From: an uncultured Porphyromonadaceae bacterium
GTDB lineage: Bacteria > Bacteroidota > Bacteroidia > Bacteroidales > Muribaculaceae
Length of the DNA stretch: 41,087 bases
Assembly (NCBI GenBank): GCA_947178175.1
Contig: CAMWXI010000004.1
Span: forward strand, 1 to 41,087
Direction: 5' to 3'
Positions 1 to 8,622 of the stretch are shown here, piece by piece (position 1 is the first letter of the stretch; each line of letters opens with the position of its first letter). Under the pieces are notes generated by a model. That model did not search any database. It was not told the DNA's origin and saw only the letters and a program-made list of their open reading frames with translations. Both the position numbers and the translations under genes were made by a program.

Positions 1-5
1 CGATA

Positions 6-3000
6 ATGGAGGTCCGGACGTTCGATATGCTGGTTTATCATCCCGGGAGCGAGACCTATCTTCCGATGTCGGAGCTGACGGGAGAGGGTGTCTTCCGCAC
101 CCTCGCAGACGGGAGTGAGGAACTTGACGGTTCGGGAATGCCATTACTTAAGGATGAATTGTCAACCGCCCTCTATTCAAATTTTGATGCTGACAGCGAG
201 GGCTTCATCAATATCAATAATCTCGGCTCATACAGAGTTGCGCGACGTGGGGAAAACGGTGTGTCGGAGCCTGTCGAGGCCTTCCGTCTTCTCGTAGGGC
301 GATGGTTGCCGATGCCGATGTTTGAATGTAGTGATTCGGGAAGCACTATAGATTCTCCTGAGGGATGGTGCAGAATGAAGATAGAGAGGATAGGTGAGGG
401 TGTAAAAAAGGGGGAGGAGCGTTTTCGTCTTATCTGGGCGTTTGACACCACACTTTCCGAAGACCCGTTAGACACGATGCAACCCTACTTCTATGAAGAA
501 GAGGAGAGTGAGAAACGGTTCAGGTTGTGCAACTACCCTTATGCAATGCTTAAATTCCTATCCACGGATGCCGACGGCTATTCCGGTTTCAGCGACTATC
601 TGGCATCGTTGCTTGAGATAGACCCGGTGAAAGACGGATATAAATATTTAGCTTATTATATCTATCTGGTCAATTTCATAAGACTGAAGGGTGGGTCACC
701 GGAAGTTACGCTCCATAATCCGCCTGAAGATAAGGATATTCCGGTGGATATGGTGTTGGATATCGGCAACTCGCGCACCTGCGGAGTGCTTTTTGAGGAT
801 GGTGACTTTACGAGGGCAGAGATGTTGGAGCTCAGGGATCTGACCCATCCGGAAAGAGTATACAATGAGCCGTTTGATATGCGTCTTGCTTTCCGCAAGC
901 CTGACCTCGGCAACGACATCCCCGGTATGCCTGATATGTTCAACTGGAAGAGTTTCGTACGCTTGGGCAGGGAAGCGGCCGATCTGATTTACAGTACCAT
1001 TGACGCGGAGGGGTTGTCACGGCGCACCACCAACTATTCCTCTCCGAAGCGATATTTATGGGATGAAGCTGCTTTTGACGGAGTCTGGGAGTTTCTGACC
1101 ACGGATGAAGACCCTTCGAATGTGAGATTATCCGGGAATGTATATATCCCCGGCCTTAGTGAACTGTTTAATTCCCGCGGGGAATATTTAGGTTACGTTC
1201 CGGCAGTGGAGCGGGAGTTTGACGATGCGCCGGCAGCCTTCAGCCGATCGTCACTTATGACGTTTGTGATGCTTGAAATCTTCATGCAGGCCTTATCGCA
1301 GATAAATTCACCCCGTTTCAGAAACCGACATGGCGACATAGATCTTCGCAGGGTCCTGAGGAATGTGATTATCACATGTCCTACAGCGATGCCTGTAAGT
1401 GAACAGATACGTTTGCGCCGGACGGCGGCAGATGCGGCTCATGCGTTGCACAAGGAATTGAATTCTCCAAGGATAGAAGTTATACCCTCGGTGGAATCCC
1501 TGACAGCCGGAGATTCATTTGATGTAAGCAAGCGCAGCTGGAGTTATGACGAAGCATCATGTTGTCAGCTTGTGTATCTCTATGCGGAGTTAGCACAGCG
1601 ATATGAGGGAGAGATAGAGAAGTTCTTCGAACTTAAGGGGCACCGGCGTCCTGAGTTTGCGGAACAGGGATATGACAGGCCCTCTCTGACGATAGGCACG
1701 ATAGATATCGGTGCCGGCACTACCGACATAATGATATGCTCATATCAGTATGAAGGGAAAGAGAAGCCGGTGCTTCGTCCGGTACCCTTGTTCTGGGATA
1801 GCTTCTATCAGGCCGGCGATGATATATTGCGGGCTATAGTACAGAATCAGGTAATAGAGGGTAAGTATTTGGAATTGCCCGGTAGCGGGAATATCACTTC
1901 GGCACTGACAGCACGCCTTCTGCAGATGGAAGTTTCGGAGATTGAGAAGATTCCTGGAGTTGCGGGAAGCGAGGTGCTGAGTTCGAAAGCACGCGACCTG
2001 CACAGAATCTCCGACCCCGAGGAGAATCGGAATGCAAGACGCAGGTTGGCGGCAAACATAGTTCATGCCTTCTTCGGGGAAGATTCGGCCTTAATGAGTT
2101 TCAGCGACCGCCGCACGCGGGTAGATTTCAACACCCAGATTTCTCTTCCCTTGGCACAATTCTTCATGGAGGAGTTGAGACGGGGAAATCCCGCAAAGAG
2201 TTTCAGTTTCGAGGAGATATTCGGCAGGGTTAGGCCGTCAGCTAAGTTGCTTGACAGATTTGCCGGGCATTTTGGTTTCCGTTTTGAGGAGCTCGGCTGG
2301 CGCTTTGAGCCGGAGGAGACGGCAGAAATTGTGAAGGGAGTGATGGAGCCGCTGATGCGACAGCTGGCTATGGTGGTCTATGCCTACGATTGCGACATCC
2401 TTGTGCTTGCCGGACGCCCGACGTCCCTCAATGCAATAACCGACCTCTTTATCAAATATCTTCCCCTGACGCCTGACCGACTGGTGCGACTCAATAATTA
2501 TAGAGTAGGGAAATGGTTCCCCTTCGCTGACGGACAGGGATATTTTCATGACCAGAAGGCTGTGGTGGCTGTAGGGGCGATGGTAGGACATATAGCCTCG
2601 CATGAAGGATTCAACGGAATGTGGCTTGACTTCACGGAGATGAAAAAGAAGATGCATTCCACGGCACGATATATGGGTATCTACCGTTCAGGGCAGAATA
2701 GTGTTGGGGAGAGTTTACTGAGTCCTGTAAAATCCTCGGTGACATTGGAACTACACACATTCCCGACATTTATCGGTTGCCGTCAATTTGATTCAGAAAA
2801 ATATCAGGCACGTCCGGTCTACGGGATTTTCAATCATACTTCAAAAAATATGCTGAGGATTACTTTGAGCCGGAGTTATCACGAGGATCGTGAGACATTG
2901 ACTCTGGAGGAGGTGACAGATGAAGATAGAAATCCGATAGCCCGCAAAAATGTGGAACTAAAGCGCATGAGTCTTGCCGACGATGGTAAATATTGGCTTG

Positions 3001-3038
3001 ACAAAGGAGAGTTTAATCTTTCAGTTATCGGGAAGTAG
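6..3038 (+). CDS. srfB: SrfB-like actin/Hsp70-fold ATPase
   Basis: A 1010-residue protein with the nucleotide-binding signatures of the actin/Hsp70/hexokinase superfamily: a phosphate-1 motif DIGNSRT near residues 252-258, a phosphate-2 motif DIGAGTTD near 568-575, and an adenosine-type LVLAGRPTS near 799-807. Length, wide spacing of these motifs and the directly following SrfC-like gene fit the 'virulence factor SrfB' family (PF07520), whose biochemical role is not established. It has no signal peptide or membrane span, so it is probably cytoplasmic. The ATG at base 6 is the first visible start, but the frame stays open to the window edge, so a start further upstream cannot be excluded. It is the first visible gene of a ten-gene operon. 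Inferred role: ATP-driven conformational switch or chaperone-like engine of the complex. Family assignment is fairly firm; function is not. Confidence 0.72.
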   Translation: MEVRTFDMLVYHPGSETYLPMSELTGEGVFRTLADGSEELDGSGMPLLKDELSTALYSNFDADSEGFININNLGSYRVARRGENGVSEPVEAFRLLVGRWLPMPMFECSDSGSTIDSPEGWCRMKIERIGEGVKKGEERFRLIWAFDTTLSEDPLDTMQPYFYEEEESEKRFRLCNYPYAMLKFLSTDADGYSGFSDYLASLLEIDPVKDGYKYLAYYIYLVNFIRLKGGSPEVTLHNPPEDKDIPVDMVLDIGNSRTCGVLFEDGDFTRAEMLELRDLTHPERVYNEPFDMRLAFRKPDLGNDIPGMPDMFNWKSFVRLGREAADLIYSTIDAEGLSRRTTNYSSPKRYLWDEAAFDGVWEFLTTDEDPSNVRLSGNVYIPGLSELFNSRGEYLGYVPAVEREFDDAPAAFSRSSLMTFVMLEIFMQALSQINSPRFRNRHGDIDLRRVLRNVIITCPTAMPVSEQIRLRRTAADAAHALHKELNSPRIEVIPSVESLTAGDSFDVSKRSWSYDEASCCQLVYLYAELAQRYEGEIEKFFELKGHRRPEFAEQGYDRPSLTIGTIDIGAGTTDIMICSYQYEGKEKPVLRPVPLFWDSFYQAGDDILRAIVQNQVIEGKYLELPGSGNITSALTARLLQMEVSEIEKIPGVAGSEVLSSKARDLHRISDPEENRNARRRLAANIVHAFFGEDSALMSFSDRRTRVDFNTQISLPLAQFFMEELRRGNPAKSFSFEEIFGRVRPSAKLLDRFAGHFGFRFEELGWRFEPEETAEIVKGVMEPLMRQLAMVVYAYDCDILVLAGRPTSLNAITDLFIKYLPLTPDRLVRLNNYRVGKWFPFADGQGYFHDQKAVVAVGAMVGHIASHEGFNGMWLDFTEMKKKMHSTARYMGIYRSGQNSVGESLLSPVKSSVTLELHTFPTFIGCRQFDSEKYQARPVYGIFNHTSKNMLRITLSRSYHEDRETLTLEEVTDEDRNPIARKNVELKRMSLADDGKYWLDKGEFNLSVIGK

Positions 3039-3070
3039 GGTAATATAAAATTGAGCATAGAAAATGTGCC

Positions 3071-6016
3071 ATGAATATGAAGAACAGGATAGAACGGAAG
3101 ATAGAGAGTGTTAATGAATCAATGAACTGGCTCCGTGAAAATGAGCCGGAGCATTATGCGTCCCGCTTCGGGGAATTGATAGAGGAGCGTCGTCGGCTCC
3201 GACGTCTGAGCAGGGCTTTGGCGGAGAAGCCGGCCATTGCTGCTTTCGGAGAGTCACAGAAGGGGAAGTCATATCTTATCGGAAATCTTCTTCAGAAGGA
3301 TCATAAGCCGTTTATGGTGCGTTCCGGAGAGAACGGGGAGGAGGTGAATTTCGTAGCGAGTGTAAATCCTATCGGCAATAAGAAAGAGGCAACGGGCGTC
3401 GTGACACGTTTCACGAGCTTCACATCTGATGATGAACGATATGACGAGCGTTATCCGGTGATTGTGAAATTACTGACGGCATCGGAGTTAGGTACAATCT
3501 TAGGTGACGGTTACTATAACGATATATCGGATTTCCGTTCATATACCATAGAAGAGTGTAATTCCATAGCAGAGGGGCTCCAGCAGCGTTACGGCAATCG
3601 GAGCGCACTGCACAGGAGTCTGATGAACGCAGATGATGTGATGGATATGCGGGAATATTTCAAAAATTTCTCGGGTGCAGCCACACGCAATATGCGTCAT
3701 TCCGAATACTTCACCACCGTTGCTGAGATAGCAGATCGTTTAACGGGGGAGGAGATAGTGGATGTGTTGAAATATCTTTGGCATGAGAATGAAGAGATAA
3801 CCGCCTTGTTCCGGCGTCTCATAAGATTGTCAGAACGTCTTAAAGGGGCAAAAGAGGTGTATGCAACCTTGGAATCCGTGAGGCATTATGGAGACAACCG
3901 CAACACGTGTATGAGTGTGGACTGTCTTAATGAGCTGGATGATGACACACCGCAGCGACTGATGGATATCTATCTGAAGGATGGGACTTCAGGGACTCAT
4001 GAGAAGATAGAGAATGTTGCCAAATGCGAGTTGAGCGCCTTATGTGCCGAGGTGATTTTCAAGGTAAGAGAGCAATATCTGTCGGGGAAAGAATCTTATT
4101 TCACGGAGGGTCATACCGGTCATGGTGGCGAGATACGCCCGCAGACTGCCGGACTTCTGTCAGAGAGTGTCAGCAAAGACTTGCTGAAAGAGGTTGATTT
4201 GTTAGACTTCCCCGGCGCCCGAAGCAGGTTGAAGCTACGCGAAAGTTTCCTCAACCGCAAGGATGAGGAGGCCGGTGCATCCAATGTGGTTCAGATGCTG
4301 CTGAGAGGGAAGGTAGCCTTTCTGTTCAATAGTTATAATGAAAACAGGGGAATAAATATCCTCTTGTTCTGTCATGACGGCGAGCAGCCGGCAGTGACCG
4401 ATATGTATAACCTTATAGACTCCTGGGTAGGGAAATATGTAGGGACTACACCGGAAGGGAGACGCGGGACGATAGATTCTTACGGAGGAATCTCTCCATT
4501 ATTTGTGGTAGGCACCAAGTTTAATGTCGACATGATCGAGAGCAAGGAGTCGGAGGAGAATAATGAGAGTGCGCTTCAGCAGCGTTGGGACGGAAGGTTT
4601 GAGAAGGTTCTGCACCGTCAGGTTTTCAAAGGTTCAGACGTGAAATGGTTTGGCAACTGGGAGCGTGAGGGTGAGAGCTTCAAGAATACCTATCTTTTGC
4701 GGGATTATAAATTTTCAGATTGCAGCAGTTCCGGAAATAACCTGTATGAGGGTTATGACCTCAATGATGAGCATCCGCAGGAAGAGCGAATGAAGTTGAC
4801 AGAGGAGTTTTATGAGCGTTTGCGTCGTACTTTTGAGGAGAACGAATGGGTGAGGAAATTTTTCCGTAATCCGGCATTGTCATGGGATGTGGCGGCCACA
4901 CGCAATAATGACGGCTCACTCTTCATTATTGAGAATCTGAGGAATGCATCACAAAGTGCTGTTCCGGCACGTGCCAGGATAATGGAACGTGAGATGGATG
5001 CGGCCGTGAGACGTGTAAAGGGAATCATGGAGACTTATCATGTGGATGAAAATCTTGACCGTATTCTTGAGAATAATATCCGGAAAGGTATGGCTGTGAT
5101 GAGAGAGCTGGACTTCTCCTGCAACACTGACAATTATTTCTTCGGACACCTTCTGCAGGCTATGATGATGACCGAAACCGAGACCTTGGAATTTGTGCAT
5201 AAGAAGATTCAGAGTCCGGAACTCATCGGGGAGACCAATGACTGGAAAGAATATGAACTGATAAAAGAGAGGTGTGACGAATTCCGGGGTTGTCCCGACG
5301 AGGATTCAAAATGGGACAGGCTTCAGAAGGTGTATTACTTCCGTGACAGGGAAGATGCACGAAGTTATCTTCAGCGACGCGGTGTGGACGAGAAGGTATT
5401 ATTCAGTGGAGAGACAAGAAGGAAAAGTAATTCTGCCGTGATATCGGCAGATGTGCTTGACCATTGGACCGGCCGGTTAGTCTCACGGAGATTCCGCGGG
5501 ACTGTGATAGGGGAGAGCGGGTTTGACGAATCAGTGCTTTCCGATCTGATAGAAAATCTGCGGAATGTGGCGGAAAAGTCAGGACTTATCCGAAAGATGG
5601 AAAAATTGATATCCCCCTATGTGGATGTGGTGAATGTAGCCAACGTCAATGAGGGGTTGGTAGCAGACATACTGGCTGACGCAATAAATGATTTTGTGAC
5701 CGATTTTGGTTTTGAGATGCTTGACGACGATAAGCGTAGGAAGGCCTTGAGTGTGGTGGCACAGACACCGTTTGGCGATTTTCTTAACCGGGAAGAGCCG
5801 CGACATGGCGACTTCACGGAGGAGGAATTGACAGAACTTTTCACCCGTATGTCTGATCCTGAGAGCGGAGCGATGACCCCCTCGTTCAGCAATCGTTATT
5901 ATGACTGGCTGGAGAAGATGTTTATAAGCTTTGTCGCACATTCAGAAATTCCGGAATATGACAGAATAGCGAATGAGCGACTCGGTAAGGTCATTGAAAA
6001 CTTGGAAGCGAATTAG
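3071..6016 (+). CDS. srfC: SrfC-like large P-loop GTPase
   Basis: A 981-residue protein that begins with a basic helical region (residues 1-52), then a Walker A/G1 motif GESQKGKS at about 60-67. A G3-type DFPG lies near 379-382 and a G4-like TKFN near 483-486, so more than 300 residues separate G1 from G3. The rest is mostly helical and highly charged. This layout and the position 32 bases after a SrfB-like gene match the SrfC/putative virulence factor family (PF10139), distantly dynamin-like. No membrane span is visible. It probably acts in the cytoplasm with SrfB as a paired ATPase-GTPase module. The start at 3071 (Met-Asn-Met) has a nearby alternative two codons later. Function is unknown; the GTPase call rests on the motifs. 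Confidence 0.68.
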   Translation: MNMKNRIERKIESVNESMNWLRENEPEHYASRFGELIEERRRLRRLSRALAEKPAIAAFGESQKGKSYLIGNLLQKDHKPFMVRSGENGEEVNFVASVNPIGNKKEATGVVTRFTSFTSDDERYDERYPVIVKLLTASELGTILGDGYYNDISDFRSYTIEECNSIAEGLQQRYGNRSALHRSLMNADDVMDMREYFKNFSGAATRNMRHSEYFTTVAEIADRLTGEEIVDVLKYLWHENEEITALFRRLIRLSERLKGAKEVYATLESVRHYGDNRNTCMSVDCLNELDDDTPQRLMDIYLKDGTSGTHEKIENVAKCELSALCAEVIFKVREQYLSGKESYFTEGHTGHGGEIRPQTAGLLSESVSKDLLKEVDLLDFPGARSRLKLRESFLNRKDEEAGASNVVQMLLRGKVAFLFNSYNENRGINILLFCHDGEQPAVTDMYNLIDSWVGKYVGTTPEGRRGTIDSYGGISPLFVVGTKFNVDMIESKESEENNESALQQRWDGRFEKVLHRQVFKGSDVKWFGNWEREGESFKNTYLLRDYKFSDCSSSGNNLYEGYDLNDEHPQEERMKLTEEFYERLRRTFEENEWVRKFFRNPALSWDVAATRNNDGSLFIIENLRNASQSAVPARARIMEREMDAAVRRVKGIMETYHVDENLDRILENNIRKGMAVMRELDFSCNTDNYFFGHLLQAMMMTETETLEFVHKKIQSPELIGETNDWKEYELIKERCDEFRGCPDEDSKWDRLQKVYYFRDREDARSYLQRRGVDEKVLFSGETRRKSNSAVISADVLDHWTGRLVSRRFRGTVIGESGFDESVLSDLIENLRNVAEKSGLIRKMEKLISPYVDVVNVANVNEGLVADILADAINDFVTDFGFEMLDDDKRRKALSVVAQTPFGDFLNREEPRHGDFTEEELTELFTRMSDPESGAMTPSFSNRYYDWLEKMFISFVAHSEIPEYDRIANERLGKVIENLEAN

Positions 6017-6022
6017 AGCCTG

Positions 6023-7591
6023 ATGAAAAAGATACCTTTTGGAAGAGATAGGAAAGGGATTCGCAGACCTTTCTGGCAGCCGTGGGGAGCATGGGGATAT
6101 CTGCGGAAATTATTGTTGTTTCTGCTCCTTATCGGGATATTGATATTGTTGCTGAGTCTGTTCAGACGTTGTGGGAATGACAGGGCCACGGTCATTCCTG
6201 ATGATATTCTTCATCCGGATGTGGAGGAGGGAGCTTATCCTGAGGATGACAGTCTGATCGGTGGCAATCTTTCCGACCCGGGAGAATTTTTGCCCGGCGA
6301 GGATAACAATTTCCTGATTCCAATAGACGAGGGGGATGTGCGGACCGATCCGGAGGATGGGCGCAGGTTTGTAGCCGACAAGTTGAACGTGATGCTTGAT
6401 TCAGAATCGGATGATTCCACCTTCAGGGAATGGTCCGAGCGTTTTAAGACCGCCTATCCGGGGGATGAATATAAAGTGACATATTACGACACCCTGACCA
6501 AGCTTATGCAGATTCAGGTGCCCGGTTCGGAGGCGGAGAAGATTATGGCGGAGTTGCCGTCAAAGATTCCGGAAATTAAATTCTTTGTTTTCCCCGAGGG
6601 GTTGATGGGAGAATGGTCGAAACCCTCGGACCCGGCCTTCTCCAAGGTGGATTTAAGTTGGTATTTCCCGGCGATAGAGGCATATTCCGCCTGGGATGTG
6701 ACCATGGGTGACCCTAATGTAACGGTAGCGGTGGTAGACACTTATTTTGATTTGCGCCATCCGGAACTCAGTGGAGGAAACAAAGTGAGGAAACCATATA
6801 ATTTAGTTAAACGTAACCGGGACGTAATGGTTCCGCCGACCGCCGGGGGAAATTCCGCGCAGAAGGCTATGCGGAGCCATGGCACCTCTGTGGCGTGTCT
6901 GGCAGTCGGAAATGCCGGAAATCGCGCAGGGGCTTCCGGAATAGCACCTAAATGCTCACTGATGCCTGTGGCTATGGAGAATCATCTGACTTCGCTGGTA
7001 ATGCTCCAGGGATTGTTATATAGTATCTATCAGGGTGCTGACGTGGTGAATATCTCAGCCGGAGCTATGTATGGACAGAATGTAGCGCAAATGAGCCCGA
7101 GGGAACAGGTGGAGCTGTCAAAGAACATAGGTATTGAGGAACAGAGAGTATGGGACTACGCTTTCAGGCTTGCCGACGAAAGGAGAGTGACAATAGTATG
7201 GGCTGCCGGAAACGAGAACATATTCACAGCTCTCGACCCCTCGAAAAGGGGTAAGAATACAGTGAAGGTGTCGTCGACCGACCGCCACGGTAAGAAGGCG
7301 GAATTTTCCGATTATGGAAACTTCCCGCAATGGAATGTGTATGAGTCAACTGTGTCCGCTCCCGGGGTGGGTATATTCAGTGCCATTCCCGGAAAGACTT
7401 TTGGACTTCAGGATGGCACGAGTTTTTCGGCGCCGATAGTGGCGGGAGGCATAGCTTTGCTTAAGAGTAAGAAAAGGAATCTCACTAATCAGGAGATAAT
7501 CAAGCTTCTGCGTTCCACCGGGAAGCCGGTTGGAGAGAGGTCGACAATAGGGCCGATCCTTCAATTGCGCAGGGCTTTGGATAAGATATGA
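6023..7591 (+). CDS. membrane-anchored subtilisin-like (S8) serine protease
   Basis: A 522-residue S8 peptidase with the full triad: Asp239 (VVDTYFD), His286 (SHGTS) and Ser467 (GTSFSAP), plus the oxyanion Asn in VWAAGNEN. A strongly basic N-terminus (about 28 residues) precedes one hydrophobic span (about 29-48), so the positive-inside rule puts the catalytic domain in the periplasm on a tether. Residues of about 110-195 look like a subtilase pro-domain, suggesting self-activation. The gene starts 6 bases after the preceding stop, so it is translated from the same message. Inside this operon it probably processes a partner or an outside target. Protease identity is secure; substrate and regulation are unknown. 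Confidence 0.85.
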   Translation: MKKIPFGRDRKGIRRPFWQPWGAWGYLRKLLLFLLLIGILILLLSLFRRCGNDRATVIPDDILHPDVEEGAYPEDDSLIGGNLSDPGEFLPGEDNNFLIPIDEGDVRTDPEDGRRFVADKLNVMLDSESDDSTFREWSERFKTAYPGDEYKVTYYDTLTKLMQIQVPGSEAEKIMAELPSKIPEIKFFVFPEGLMGEWSKPSDPAFSKVDLSWYFPAIEAYSAWDVTMGDPNVTVAVVDTYFDLRHPELSGGNKVRKPYNLVKRNRDVMVPPTAGGNSAQKAMRSHGTSVACLAVGNAGNRAGASGIAPKCSLMPVAMENHLTSLVMLQGLLYSIYQGADVVNISAGAMYGQNVAQMSPREQVELSKNIGIEEQRVWDYAFRLADERRVTIVWAAGNENIFTALDPSKRGKNTVKVSSTDRHGKKAEFSDYGNFPQWNVYESTVSAPGVGIFSAIPGKTFGLQDGTSFSAPIVAGGIALLKSKKRNLTNQEIIKLLRSTGKPVGERSTIGPILQLRRALDKI

Positions 7592-7622
7592 CGAACAGGA
7601 TCGAAAAGAAAACAGGATATAG

Positions 7623-8603
7623 ATGAAGAGTAAGAAGAAAGATGGAGTGTCAATAGCCGATTTGGTGACACTGTCGGGGGTGTTGGTATCAACAGTCACA
7701 GCCGGACTCGGGATGTATTATATCACTTTTGATTTGTTGACAGCCGTGTTGTGCGCGTTAGGATTGGCGGCCCTGGAGGGATGCCTGGTGTGGCTTATTG
7801 TGAAATTCAAGCAGAAGGATTCATCTTTTAGAAACTGGCGAATTGCGGAAATTTCATTGTTGGTGGTGATGGGAGTTGTGTTGGCAGCAACCGTTATACC
7901 GGTGTCGGCTTTCTTGGGGGTGTCGGGTCACAAGGGAGAGATACAGCAGAGCGCACATAGGGAGATAAAGCAAATACGGGATGGAATCTCAAATTTCCAG
8001 CAGCAGGAGCGGGAAGCGTTGACAGTGACCTGCAGCGGGTTGAAGAATATGTTGAGCAGTCATGCTTCACGCACAGTTGGACTGATAAATTTTGTGAGCA
8101 AATATGGAATAACAAGTGAGCAAAGGCTCACTGATTATAAGTCCCAGCAGGAACAACTCATCAACGATATGAGCATTAAATCGGGCACAGGTGTCGGAAC
8201 TGAGATGTATAAACCGACATGGGACAGGGAACTCGAGGAGATAGAAAGGATAGTGGAAAATTGGAATTTCCTGATGATTCCGAGTGCGGTGACTCGTCTG
8301 GAGGAGGTGAATGAGCAGGTGGAGGCAGTGAGTACAATCATGAATCGTGAGCTGATATATCCTGTGATAAAAAGGGAACATAACACCTATCATATAGTAG
8401 AGATGAGACAGGATGTGAGGCAATACACGGGAGAGGTGAATTTTCGCGCGGCCTTTAACGGTATAGCGAAATGCAGTCTTCCGGGAGTGGGACTGACCGT
8501 TTTGACAGGCTTTTTTGTATTGTTTAAATATCTCGTTTGTCCCCGGTCGCGGAGAGTGGGGATTTCCAGGAATAAGAGTGGAGATTTCGGAAGATTGTTA
8601 TAG
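7623..8603 (+). CDS. multi-pass membrane protein with long helical extracytoplasmic region
   Basis: 326 residues of no family I recognise. Hydrophobic spans are visible at about 13-33, 37-60 and 76-99, followed by a polar, Gln/Glu-rich, probably coiled-coil stretch (about 105-280) and a last span near 288-308 with a basic tail (PRSRR). Three spans from a basic N-terminus place the long helical region outside the cytoplasmic membrane and the C-terminus back inside. It sits 31 bases downstream of the protease gene, after an A-rich leader. Inferred role: membrane scaffold or platform that couples the protease and other periplasmic parts to the cytoplasmic NTPases. Confidence 0.6.
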   Translation: MKSKKKDGVSIADLVTLSGVLVSTVTAGLGMYYITFDLLTAVLCALGLAALEGCLVWLIVKFKQKDSSFRNWRIAEISLLVVMGVVLAATVIPVSAFLGVSGHKGEIQQSAHREIKQIRDGISNFQQQEREALTVTCSGLKNMLSSHASRTVGLINFVSKYGITSEQRLTDYKSQQEQLINDMSIKSGTGVGTEMYKPTWDRELEEIERIVENWNFLMIPSAVTRLEEVNEQVEAVSTIMNRELIYPVIKREHNTYHIVEMRQDVRQYTGEVNFRAAFNGIAKCSLPGVGLTVLTGFFVLFKYLVCPRSRRVGISRNKSGDFGRLL

Positions 8604-8622
8604 AAAAGATATTTAATGGACT

